From Sedimentisphaerales bacterium (GTDB lineage Bacteria > Planctomycetota > Phycisphaerae > Sedimentisphaerales > SG8-4), in NCBI GenBank assembly GCA_016928975.1, contig JAFGJR010000329.1, positions 1 to 41,378 of the forward strand: 41,378 bases of DNA. Reading direction: 5' to 3'. The notes beneath the pieces were generated by a model. The model was not told the DNA's origin. It did no database searches and was given only the letters and a program-made list of their open reading frames with translations. The translations under genes were made by a program, and so were the position numbers. Positions 16,476 to 25,847 of this stretch are shown piece after piece; the stretch's first letter is position 1; each line of letters opens with the position of its first letter.

Positions 16476-18769
16476 GGCCGTACCTCCTTCGCCACAGCCG
16501 TTTGCTGCCGAACCATCCGCTCCAGGGCTTCGATCCTCTGAGCCAGCGACCTGTTCTCAGCTTGTGCCGCCTCCAATTCCGCGATTCTCTGCTGCTGGGC
16601 CTTCACGACCGACAACAGATACAAGGCGACCCGATCATACTTGACCGCTTCCGGCCTTCCTTCGTTGTCATAGATCACCAGGTCCTTCATCGATTCCGCC
16701 ACCTCTTCGGCGATCAGCCCGACGTCGTCCTGGCCCGTGGTCTTGCACTGAAATTGCACGGGTCTCAGGTCCAGGATCTTCTCCGGATCCTCCTCCAAGT
16801 CTCTTATGTTCGTCTTATACCTTCGGCTTGAGCCCAGTCTCTGTAACTCGCCATTGGCGTCTATGCCCACGATCACGCCAGAGCTGACGGTTCTCATCGT
16901 CCTGATTCTGACATCGCCATCGACATCGAGGTTTGCGCTGGGCCAGCGTCCGAGGCCGACCCGGCCATCGGCCAGGATGGTCATCGCGACACTCTCCGCG
17001 ATCTGCGCGTCGGTGAAGGTCGTCGGCGTGCTGGGCGGGGCGGAGTTCACGCAGGCAATGTTCAGCCCGTAATGGTGTCCGATCAGAGCCACGCCGCCGC
17101 TCTTTGCGGGTGTTTCCCACGTCCCGTCGTCTCTCCGGTAGAGGTTGAAACCGATTCCTTGCGTCCCGTAACCGCCGGTTTGCGGGGCCGGATGGACCTG
17201 TTTGTCGGCGGATAGGGGGAAAGTGCTGAAGGTGGTCATACCGGTGCCCACCTGGAATATGGTCTGTGGCGTGGTCGTCCCAATGCCGACCTTGCCATCG
17301 TTGGTAATTCTCACTCTCTCGCTGGCCACTGGATCGCCCGGCGTTACCTTGCCTGCGAGGGTGTGGAACGCAATGCCGTCACTGCCCATGGTGACGGCCC
17401 TGTATCCGTAGGAATCGTGTGGCTGTCCCACCACGATGCCATTCACGCTGTCTGTACGAGCGCGGGCATTGTTGCCCAGCACAAAGGTCGCCGACGAGAA
17501 ACAACTCCCCAGGTAGTTGTACCGGCCGATGCACGCGTTGACCCCCCCGCTCCAGGACAGGTCCAGCCGTTCGAGGGGGTTCGTGCTCCCCGGCCCGATG
17601 CCGACATTGTCTCCAAAGTAGTTCGCCGAGCCTCCAGAACCCCAGCTGAAGTAGCTGTCGTTGGACCACAGAGCCTCCTTGCCGTTCACGGTCAGGGCGA
17701 TACCTGTCTTGTCCTTGTTCAGGTTCATCGCACCGGCCACATCGAGCGAACAGACGGGGCTCGTGGTGCCGATCCCGATGTGGCCCGCGTCCGTTTGGTA
17801 GATGGCGGACTCCTCCAGATCAGAGGTCCCAAGCCATCTGGCAATGTAGTTGTCCGTCCCCCCTCCGCCCAAGGGGGCTGTCTTGATCGCCAGCGCATGG
17901 CGCAGGCCCGCCGCCACAGCGGCAAAACCGATATTGGCGGCCGGCAGGTTGCACTGGCCGTAGGCATTCGATCCCCAGGCCACAATCGAGCCATCGCCCT
18001 TGAGGCCCAGACTGACGCCCTCCCCTGCGGCGGTGGCAATGAAGCTCGCATTGGGTGATGGCACATTGCACTCACCGGCGCTATTGTCTCCCCAGGCCAC
18101 AATCGAGCCATTGCTCTTGAGGCCCAGACTATGCCCGGAGCCCGCCGCGACGGCAACGAAGCCGGTGTTGGGCGACGCCACGGCGCACTGGCTGAGACTG
18201 TTGTCTCCCCAGGCCGCAACCGAACCGTCACCCTTGAGAGCCAGACTGTGACCCTCGCCGCCAGAAACAGCTACAAAGCCGGCATTGGGTGACGGCACGT
18301 TGCACTGACCGCGGCTGTTGCTTCCCCACGCCACAATCGAGCCACCGCTCTTGAGACCCAGACTGTGGCTCCTGCCCGCCGCGACGGCGACAAAGCCGGC
18401 ATTCGGTACCGGCGGGTTGCATTGACCGTAACTGTTGGCTCCCCAGGCTACAATCGAGCCGTCGCTCTTGAGACCCAGACCGTGATACTCGCCCGCCGCG
18501 ATCGCGACAAAGTCGGTATTGGGCGACGGCACGTTGCATTGGCCCCAGTGGTTGTCTCCCCAGGCCACGATCGAGCCATCGCCCTTGAGAGCCAGACTGT
18601 GGCTCCAGCCCCCGGCGACAGCGACGAAGTGATTCCCGGCGGGTACGTCGGTTTGACCGTAGGTATTGTCGCCCCAAGCCGACAGCGAACCTGTCTGCGC
18701 CGCTCGAACCGCGCCGATGGCCGGGCACAAAGCGGCCAGTAGTACCATCAAGATCTTTGCCGTTCTCAT
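16472..18769 (-). CDS. Secreted RCC1-repeat propeller fused to S74 endosialidase-type chaperone
   Basis: 765 residues from the ATG at 18769 (AGGGG upstream), with a signal peptide cut near residue 24. Residues about 28-325 hold seven RCC1-type repeats of about 42 residues, each with AWG.N..GQ and a HSL.LK element, enough for a complete seven-bladed propeller. The middle (about 330-645) has GIGTTSP and GIGPGSTNP motifs like tail-fibre or adhesin stalks. The last 119 residues are a Peptidase_S74 domain: S-x-R-x-K near 648-652, DVGLIAEEV, and a closing coiled coil. In phage tail spikes this domain folds a trimer and cuts itself off at a Ser. An exported trimeric adhesin or binding protein is the best reading. 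It is the sole gene behind its own promoter. Confidence 0.9.
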   Translation of the reverse strand: MRTAKILMVLLAALCPAIGAVRAAQTGSLSAWGDNTYGQTDVPAGNHFVAVAGGWSHSLALKGDGSIVAWGDNHWGQCNVPSPNTDFVAIAAGEYHGLGLKSDGSIVAWGANSYGQCNPPVPNAGFVAVAAGRSHSLGLKSGGSIVAWGSNSRGQCNVPSPNAGFVAVSGGEGHSLALKGDGSVAAWGDNSLSQCAVASPNTGFVAVAAGSGHSLGLKSNGSIVAWGDNSAGECNVPSPNASFIATAAGEGVSLGLKGDGSIVAWGSNAYGQCNLPAANIGFAAVAAGLRHALAIKTAPLGGGGTDNYIARWLGTSDLEESAIYQTDAGHIGIGTTSPVCSLDVAGAMNLNKDKTGIALTVNGKEALWSNDSYFSWGSGGSANYFGDNVGIGPGSTNPLERLDLSWSGGVNACIGRYNYLGSCFSSATFVLGNNARARTDSVNGIVVGQPHDSYGYRAVTMGSDGIAFHTLAGKVTPGDPVASERVRITNDGKVGIGTTTPQTIFQVGTGMTTFSTFPLSADKQVHPAPQTGGYGTQGIGFNLYRRDDGTWETPAKSGGVALIGHHYGLNIACVNSAPPSTPTTFTDAQIAESVAMTILADGRVGLGRWPSANLDVDGDVRIRTMRTVSSGVIVGIDANGELQRLGSSRRYKTNIRDLEEDPEKILDLRPVQFQCKTTGQDDVGLIAEEVAESMKDLVIYDNEGRPEAVKYDRVALYLLSVVKAQQQRIAELEAAQAENRSLAQRIEALERMVRQQTAVAKEVRP

Positions 18770-19006
18770 TGTCTTCACCCCTTCAGAGCAGTTCTCCGTC
18801 TGTTGATCGCGCCTCTGGCGTCTGCGCGCAAGGAACCTGCGTGAGTCTTCCATGGAACCAAGCCTCCAGGATGATGCCCGGCCGGGCCTGCCGTCGCGGG
18901 CACCGTCTCATGCTCGAATGGACTTGTCAGCCGCGCTCTCTCGGACAGACATGAGGAAGACCAGGGTGCAGAAGCGCGGACCTTATGCAAATACGATATA
19001 TGATTC
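18770..19006 (-). other. Long untranslated leader of the RCC1-S74 gene
   Basis: About 230 nt lie between the promoter and the ATG at 18769. No convincing gene is present. The only structure noticed is a 12-bp GC palindrome (18876-18887). No known riboswitch consensus was recognised. The rest, up to the cyclase gene end at 19120, is plain spacer. Confidence 0.5.
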
Positions 19007-19034
19007 ATTATACTGCCCTCGCGGGTTTTGTCAA
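19007..19034 (-). promoter_or_regulatory. Consensus sigma-70 promoter of the RCC1-S74 gene
   Basis: Minus strand: perfect -35 TTGACA (19029-19034) and perfect -10 TATAAT (19007-19012) with a 16-bp spacer. An AT-rich tract follows. It is the strongest-looking promoter in the window. Confidence 0.75.
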
Positions 19035-19119
19035 TGGTGGGAGGGCGTGTACTTCGGTGCTCAGCGGGCCGAGCCCGGCGGAACGACCGTGCCGACGAAG
19101 ACCGCGGCAGGGCCTCGCG

Positions 19120-20223
19120 TCATTTGAGATGGGTGATATCGCGTTGGGGCTCGCCGACGAGGTAGATGCGGTTCTTGCCGTCGCGCTTGGCCTCGAGCAG
19201 AGCGAGATCGGCCCGCTCGAAGAGCTCCTGAATGGTCGAGCCGTCACGGGGAAAACCGGCCAGTCCACCGCTGATGGTCAGGACACCCTGGGCCTCCGGT
19301 CCCAGCGACGGCAGCTCCGCATTGCCGAATTCCTTCTGGAAGCGCGTAGCCACGGAGATGGCCTCCGCGGGATGATCGCTGTCCGCCGAGCGGCGGTCCC
19401 GCTCCATGTGGCCGTCGGCCCTGTAGGGATCGTCCCAGAAGACGACGGCGAACTCGTCGCCGCCGACGCGCCCGACGACGTCGTGCGGGCGGCAGCAGCG
19501 ACGCATCAAGACTCCGGCCTGCCGGAGGATCTCGTCGCCCGCCAGGTGGCCGTACGTGTCGTTGTAGTGCTTGAAATTGTCGATATCGAATAGAAGCAAT
19601 GTGACGTGCCCCCGGGTAGTCCTGGCGCGCTCCAGCGCCTGCCTGGCGAATTCCCAGATATACCGGCGGTTCCGCAGGCCCGTCAGATCGTCCGTGGTGG
19701 CCAGGTATTCCAGGTGCCGTAACCGCTGCTCCAGCCGGACGGCATCCACCTGGGCCAGGGTCTCTGCCGGGGCGACCGGTTGTGTCGGCGCGTCCGACGC
19801 CGGCGACGTCGCCGGTCCGGCACAAGCGCACAACCGGGCGAGGAAGGTCGGGCAGACGAGGTACTCATCCGCCAGCTTCTCCCCTTCCCACGGTTGCTCC
19901 GTCAGCCGCCGGGCGATCGGTTCCTCGTGCATCTGGGCCAGCAGTACGATGCGGGCGCGAGTCCCTTTGCGCAGGGCCTTGAGGGCAGCGCAGAGATGAC
20001 CGGCCGTGCCCTCCATGACCATGCCCACCACGGCGAAGTCCCCTCGCGCGGCCATGTCCGTGCCATCCAGCAGGCCTGCCGCCACTTCACACGGATAACG
20101 GCGGGCACCCTCAGCATCCACGAACGCCCGACTGGCATCGCCGACCAGCAGAACGCCGCCCGGCCCGGCAGACGCCTGGCTCATCGCCCCGCCCGGCAAT
20201 CCTGGACCCGCCTTGTCACCCAT
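19120..20223 (-). CDS. Diguanylate cyclase (GGDEF) with degenerate receiver domain
   Basis: 367 residues. The N-terminal part (about 23-130) resembles a response-regulator receiver, but the segment where the phosphoacceptor Asp should sit reads FAVVGMVMEG, so it is probably not phosphorylated. A linker helix precedes the GGDEF domain (about 170-365): DDLTGLRNRR, FDIDNFK (Asp213, Asp215), GGDEF (254-258). An inhibitory I-site RPHD (245-248) lies five residues before GGDEF, so product feedback is expected. A charged insert of about 25 residues follows the active loop. It makes cyclic di-GMP from two GTP. The start overlaps the upstream receiver-like gene by 8 bp. Confidence 0.93.
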   Translation of the reverse strand: MGDKAGPGLPGGAMSQASAGPGGVLLVGDASRAFVDAEGARRYPCEVAAGLLDGTDMAARGDFAVVGMVMEGTAGHLCAALKALRKGTRARIVLLAQMHEEPIARRLTEQPWEGEKLADEYLVCPTFLARLCACAGPATSPASDAPTQPVAPAETLAQVDAVRLEQRLRHLEYLATTDDLTGLRNRRYIWEFARQALERARTTRGHVTLLLFDIDNFKHYNDTYGHLAGDEILRQAGVLMRRCCRPHDVVGRVGGDEFAVVFWDDPYRADGHMERDRRSADSDHPAEAISVATRFQKEFGNAELPSLGPEAQGVLTISGGLAGFPRDGSTIQELFERADLALLEAKRDGKNRIYLVGEPQRDITHLK

Positions 20224-20701
20224 CGGTCTCGTGCCTCAGCAGCGCTCGGAGCTCCTCCTCGGTCGCGCGGAACTCCACCCCAGAGAGATCGTCGTCCGCG
20301 TCCTCGCCGCGATCCCCATCCGCCTTCAGACGGTCCCGGAGGAACTCCCGGATATCGGTCATGTCCCCGGCCAGTCGAACCCCCATGCGCACGACCGCCA
20401 GGACCTGGGCCCGTTCCATGTCGCTCTCCCCGTCCAGCAGGCAACAGCACGGCACACCATCCCGGTCTGCCAGCGACAGAAAACTCCATTTCTCTATCTT
20501 CAACTGCCTCAGTGTTCCAACGACCGCAAGGAATGGATCGCCCTGGCGAGCCAGCTCCGTGGCTGCCGAGTAGACATCGTCGCACAGAGTCACCGCCAGC
20601 TCGTATTCGCGGGCCAGATGGACCATTTCCTCCGCGAAGCGGCTGCGCCGATCCCCGACCACGATGACGCGGGAAGGAAGATGTGCATCCTGTGACGCCA
20701 T
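20216..20701 (-). CDS. Receiver-like protein without phosphoacceptor Asp, partner of diguanylate cyclase
   Basis: 161 residues, ATG at 20701 with an AGGGGAT site upstream. The pattern VIVVGDR...VTLCDDVYSAATELA..GDPFLAVVGTL follows a receiver fold, but the central Asp is replaced in AVVGTL. The tail is acidic. It closely parallels the N-terminal domain of the cyclase encoded next (VLLVGDAS, DFAVVG), so the two may have arisen by duplication and may bind each other. The 8-bp overlap with the cyclase gene implies coupled translation. Function beyond this is unknown. Confidence 0.8.
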   Translation of the reverse strand: MASQDAHLPSRVIVVGDRRSRFAEEMVHLAREYELAVTLCDDVYSAATELARQGDPFLAVVGTLRQLKIEKWSFLSLADRDGVPCCCLLDGESDMERAQVLAVVRMGVRLAGDMTDIREFLRDRLKADGDRGEDADDDLSGVEFRATEEELRALLRHETDG

Positions 20702-20767
20702 TATCGAAATCCCCTGCCTGTCCGATGTCGTCGTGAGCCGCCCCAGACGCGAGCGCCCACTATTCCT

Positions 20768-20796
20768 ATCTTACCAAAACTTGCGGCAAAGTCCAA
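20768..20796 (-). promoter_or_regulatory. Promoter of the receiver-like / diguanylate cyclase operon
   Basis: Minus strand: -35 TTGGAC (20791-20796), 17-bp spacer, -10 TAAGAT (20768-20773). The predicted start near 20761 gives a leader of about 60 nt to the ATG at 20701. Confidence 0.5.
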
Positions 20797-20872
20797 CCAT
20801 GCGTCGCTCTGGGGGGACGTCAGCCGATTTTACCGGGCTCAGAGCCCATGTCTCGCCGAGGTCCGGGGGGGG

Positions 20873-22837
20873 TTATTCCGGCGCCCGCAGGTCCTCCAGG
20901 TTCTTGCGGACCTGGTCCGCATAGAAGCTCTTCGGATACAGGCTCAGAAAGCTCATCAGCATGTCCCGAGCGGGCAACAGGTTCTCCTTCCGCGGCTCGC
21001 GCTTGTACAGCTCGATCTTGAGGCGCGTGAGCTCATAGAGGGCCTGTGTGCCGCCGTCGGTGTTCTGGAATTGCCTGTGCAGGGCTTCGAGCCGCCGGCC
21101 CCGGCCCTGCTCGTCGGCGATGAGCTTGGCCTTCTCCAATAGCAGGTTGTCCTGCAACCCGTCATTCTGGCCGGTCTCCGCCAGCAGGGCATCGAGCTGC
21201 TGCTCGTACTCCAGGCCGTGGGGATTCAGCATGACGAACTTCGCCAGTCGCCGGACGGCCCCCTCTGCGCCTTTGCGATTCTCCTCTCCGATCAGCGTAT
21301 TGAGCTCGCGAACGCGTCGTTGCAGGTCCCGCAGCTTCACCACCGTCAACACAGTCCGGGCGGGCCGGCGAAACGCCGCGAACAGGCTGTCCGGTGGCGA
21401 TGGCCGCGTCTCCTCCGCCCCGGCCAGCTCCTGCTCGAGCATCTCGCTCGCTTCCAGGAGAATGCTGTTGGCGTAATCCAGCTCCCCGATCAGCCGGGAT
21501 TCTTTGAGCCATTCCTGGCCAGCGATGTGCCGGGCCAGACGCCACCGCGCCTCGATGGACTCGGCGCTCCTGTTGTGCGTCTCGGTGGTGTACAGCCGGT
21601 TCCAGATGGGCAACGCCCGATCGCGCGGATAATCCCAGTAGAAGGTCAGCAGGTCATTCTGCTTGAGCTGGCGCAGGTCCGGACTGTACTCATTCAGCAC
21701 CGCCTTGTAGTACAGGGCGATCGGCACCCGCTTGCTGGTGGAGCGACGCTGAAGGATTCGCGATTGCACCCACTGGGGCATCCACCACGGCTTGGACGGT
21801 CGCATGAAACGGTCGTACTGGCGGCTGAGCCACTCGCGCTTCTCCTTGTACTTCCACTCGTCCCGCACTGCCTCGGCGAACCAAATCGGCCACTCGTCCC
21901 GGTTGTTCAGCTCGATCAGGATCGCCCCTTTCATCTCCTCACGAAGCGGGATTCGTTCGGTGGCCATGAACTTCGTGCTCAGGTCGATCTGCTTGACCTT
22001 GTCCGGCGCATCCAGCGCCACGGCCAGGTTCACCATGCTGTCCAGCCCCTCGCGGATGCTGTGCTCACGAAACTGGGTCACGTCCTCCGGGTCGTTGCCG
22101 GCCACATGGAACTGATAGTCCAACTCGTCGAACCCGACCGCCCACACGAAGACACCAACGGCCAGCAGCAGGGTAGTGGCAGTGAAGATCCACATCAGAC
22201 CCGGCTTGTAGCGCGTGTAGTGCCCGACGGCCAGCACGATTCCGGCGACCGTCAAGCCCACCAGCCAGGCGAAGACCCACGGGGCCAGCGACATGCCCCA
22301 GGCCAGCGGTTCGACACCCTTGGCGGCCCCAAACAGACCCCAGTACAGGAGCTGCGGCGCCATGCACAGGGCGATGGCAATGATCCGGGACCGAAATCGC
22401 AGCGGCCTTGCGGCCACCGCAAAGCAGCTCACCAGCAGAAACGTCGCAAACCCCGGCAGGTTCGCCAGGAAGAACACCGCCAGCAGGAAGATAAAGCTGT
22501 GTCCGAAACTCATCAACTGCGCGATCAGCACGGGCACGACCGCCATGATTCCCATGAGCAGGCCGAGCACGACGATCTGCCAGGGATACTCGAAGATGCT
22601 CGCTCCCGCCGTGGTGGCCTCGCCCAAACGCCAGAAGTCCGGCGCCGCCTGGGCCTGGAAATCGAACGTCCAGAACGATCCCGTCACAATCCTCGACCAC
22701 AGCAGACAGGTGATGGCGAACAGGGCGGCCGCCAGAAGCCAGGACCGCTGCACGTTCCGGTGGCTGTAGTGCAGCGTCGGGCCAATCGTCAGAAAGGACT
22801 TGGACGCCTTCGGCGTTTTCTCAGTCTCAGGTGCCAT
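20873..22837 (-). CDS. Large membrane protein of unknown function with helical C-terminal domain
   Basis: 654 residues, ATG at 22837, weak Shine-Dalgarno. The N-terminal third holds six or seven membrane helices (about 32-51, 86-109, 113-142, 152-172, 184-206, 213-235), Yip1-like in general look though I cannot confirm that family. The remaining 400 residues are soluble, charged and helical, with coiled-coil-prone stretches (about 440-560) and a TPR-like end (LLPARDMLMSFLSLYPKSF). No catalytic motif was recognised. It lies downstream of ahcY but a stem-loop separates them, so it may be expressed separately. Confidence 0.8.
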   Translation of the reverse strand: MAPETEKTPKASKSFLTIGPTLHYSHRNVQRSWLLAAALFAITCLLWSRIVTGSFWTFDFQAQAAPDFWRLGEATTAGASIFEYPWQIVVLGLLMGIMAVVPVLIAQLMSFGHSFIFLLAVFFLANLPGFATFLLVSCFAVAARPLRFRSRIIAIALCMAPQLLYWGLFGAAKGVEPLAWGMSLAPWVFAWLVGLTVAGIVLAVGHYTRYKPGLMWIFTATTLLLAVGVFVWAVGFDELDYQFHVAGNDPEDVTQFREHSIREGLDSMVNLAVALDAPDKVKQIDLSTKFMATERIPLREEMKGAILIELNNRDEWPIWFAEAVRDEWKYKEKREWLSRQYDRFMRPSKPWWMPQWVQSRILQRRSTSKRVPIALYYKAVLNEYSPDLRQLKQNDLLTFYWDYPRDRALPIWNRLYTTETHNRSAESIEARWRLARHIAGQEWLKESRLIGELDYANSILLEASEMLEQELAGAEETRPSPPDSLFAAFRRPARTVLTVVKLRDLQRRVRELNTLIGEENRKGAEGAVRRLAKFVMLNPHGLEYEQQLDALLAETGQNDGLQDNLLLEKAKLIADEQGRGRRLEALHRQFQNTDGGTQALYELTRLKIELYKREPRKENLLPARDMLMSFLSLYPKSFYADQVRKNLEDLRAPE

Positions 22838-22853
22838 GCATGATTTTCTATCT

Positions 22854-22919
22854 GCGATTCACGATTGGCCGCGGCCGCGGCGCGTCGGCGCCGGTCCCAG
22901 AGATCCAATCACAAATCGC
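22854..22919 (-). terminator. Long stem-loop between ahcY and the next gene
   Basis: GCGATTCACGATTGG (22854-22868) faces CCAATCACAAATCGC (22905-22919). In the minus-strand RNA all 15 positions pair, three as G-U. The 36-nt loop is GC-rich and includes the palindrome CCGCGGCCGCGG (22869-22880). It starts 22 nt after the ahcY stop. There is no U tract, so it is either a Rho-assisted end, an mRNA stabiliser or a dispersed intergenic repeat. Confidence 0.45.
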
Positions 22920-22940
22920 AAATGGTCAACAATACGTCCG

Positions 22941-24200
22941 TTACGTTCCTTCCCCGCTGGTGGCGAGGTAGGCGACTTGTTCCGGCGTCAGCTCGTCGAT
23001 GCCGATCGACATCGCCTTCAGCTTCAGTTGGCAGACCTGTTCCTCGATCTCGAGCGGCACGTCGTAGACCCTTTTGTCCAACCTGCCCTGGTGCTTGACC
23101 ACCCACTCGGCTTGCAGGGCCTGCGTGGCGAAGCTCATGTCCATGACGCTGGCAGGGTGGCCCTCCGCCGCCGCCAGGTTGATCAGTCGCCCTTCCGCCA
23201 GGAGGTAGATGCGCTTATTCTTGCGGATGACGTACTCGTCCACGTTCCGGCGCACGCCGCGATTGACCTTCTGGCTCATGTTTTTGAGGCCGGGGATGTC
23301 GATCTCGACGTTGAAGTGGCCGCTGTTGGCGATCGCGGCACGGTCCTTCATCACGCGGAAGTGCTCCGGCCGGATCACGTGCTTGTTGCCGGTCAGCGTC
23401 ACGAACAGATCGCCCACGCGGGCCGCCTCGATCATGGGCATGACCAGGAAGCCGTCCATGGCGGCCTCCAGCGCCTTGATCGGATCGATCTCGGTGACGA
23501 TGACGATGGCGCCCATGCCGCGGGCTCGCATGGCAAATCCTCGGCCGCACCAGCCGTATCCCGCGACGACAACCTTCGACCCCGCCAGCAGACGATCCGT
23601 CGCGCGGATGATCCCGTCAACGGTGGACTGGCCTGTGCCGTAACGATTGTCGAACAGGTGCTTGCTCCGCGCGTCGTTGACCGCGATCACCGGGAACTTC
23701 AGCTTGCCTTGTTTGTCCATCGCGCGCAGCCGGATGACGCCGGTGGTCGTCTCCTCCATGCTGGCAATGATGCGCTGTGCGTCGGCCTTTCGTTTCGTGT
23801 GCATCTCGTTGACCAGGTCCGCGCCGTCGTCGAATGTGATGACCGGCTTGTGGTCGATCGCCGCGTTGATGTGATCGTAGTAGACCCTGCGGCTCTCGCC
23901 CCGGATCGCAAAGACGCCAATGCCGAAATCCTTGACGAGCGAGGCCGACACGTCGTCCTGCGTGCTCAGCGGGTTCGATGCGCACAGGACCACATTGGCG
24001 CCGCCTTCTTTCAGGGTCCGCGCCAGGTTGGCAGTTTCGGCCGTAATGTGCAGGCACGCCGAGACATTCCTGCCCTTGAGCGGCCTGGTCCGTGAGAACC
24101 GATCCCGAATCTGTCGCAGCACGGGCATGTCGTTGTCCGCCCACAGAATCCTTCGCTTGCCTTCCGGCGCTAGCGACAAATCGGCTACGTCATATTTCAT
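22941..24200 (-). CDS. ahcY: Adenosylhomocysteinase (S-adenosylhomocysteine hydrolase)
   Basis: 419 residues from the ATG at 24200, with AAAGGAG 5 nt upstream; the frame is open further up but codes nothing conserved. It splits S-adenosylhomocysteine reversibly into adenosine and homocysteine, keeping methylation reactions running. Seen: HITAETA (51-57), the EETTTGV loop (149-155), [14 protein letters not shown] with the catalytic Lys near 180, the NAD-binding GYGWCGRG (214-221) and [10 protein letters not shown]. The long insertion of many bacterial and eukaryotic enzymes is absent, so it belongs to the shorter archaeal/Thermotoga-like branch. It has its own promoter. No methionine-cycle gene is adjacent. 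Confidence 0.96.
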   Translation of the reverse strand: MKYDVADLSLAPEGKRRILWADNDMPVLRQIRDRFSRTRPLKGRNVSACLHITAETANLARTLKEGGANVVLCASNPLSTQDDVSASLVKDFGIGVFAIRGESRRVYYDHINAAIDHKPVITFDDGADLVNEMHTKRKADAQRIIASMEETTTGVIRLRAMDKQGKLKFPVIAVNDARSKHLFDNRYGTGQSTVDGIIRATDRLLAGSKVVVAGYGWCGRGFAMRARGMGAIVIVTEIDPIKALEAAMDGFLVMPMIEAARVGDLFVTLTGNKHVIRPEHFRVMKDRAAIANSGHFNVEIDIPGLKNMSQKVNRGVRRNVDEYVIRKNKRIYLLAEGRLINLAAAEGHPASVMDMSFATQALQAEWVVKHQGRLDKRVYDVPLEIEEQVCQLKLKAMSIGIDELTPEQVAYLATSGEGT

Positions 24201-24235
24201 TGTCACTCCTTTCTTTCCCCCCAACCAAAGGCAGG

Positions 24236-24264
24236 ATTCTATCCCGCCCCCCGCCCTGCTGCAA
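24236..24264 (-). promoter_or_regulatory. Promoter of ahcY
   Basis: Minus strand: -35 TTGCAG (24259-24264), 17-bp spacer, -10 TAGAAT (24236-24241), the same hexamers and spacing as before the sigma factor operon. The start near 24229 leaves about 30 nt of leader, too short for an S-adenosylhomocysteine riboswitch. Confidence 0.6.
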
Positions 24265-24572
24265 TGATTTCTTGCTGCGTCGCCCGCCGAAATGAACCGA
24301 TCCATCAGCACCGAGATCGTGGCGCCGGTGGCAACCGAGGGCCAACCCTATCGATTGCAGGCGCCCATCCCGATTCCACGGGAGGGCACGGCACGTTGCA
24401 CTCGACCAGTTGTGTATGGTGAACAAGGCGAGACGGGTCACGAAGCTCGGCCAGATCGGCGCGCGGGTGCAACGGGCCGCACTGACCATACTCAGCGCAA
24501 TGTCTTGCACGGTACCCCCACCACGCTGCGGCCGTCGGCTCTTGTCGCCGGTGAGTTCCTCAATCGTGTGTC
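24265..24572. other. Intergenic region upstream of ahcY, no gene seen
   Basis: About 308 bp between the ahcY promoter and the esterase stop. All frames are short or shadow-like. No riboswitch, tRNA or long repeat was recognised. It may hold the end of the esterase transcript. Confidence 0.4.

Positions 24573-25847
<1,275 letters not shown>

Noticed and set aside
21218..22843. 541-codon plus-strand frame opposite the membrane protein gene
   Set aside because: Composition is that of a shadow; the minus-strand gene has clear membrane helices.
24201..24572. S-adenosylhomocysteine riboswitch before ahcY
   Set aside because: The conserved core of the SAH riboswitch was not found, and the predicted leader is only about 30 nt.
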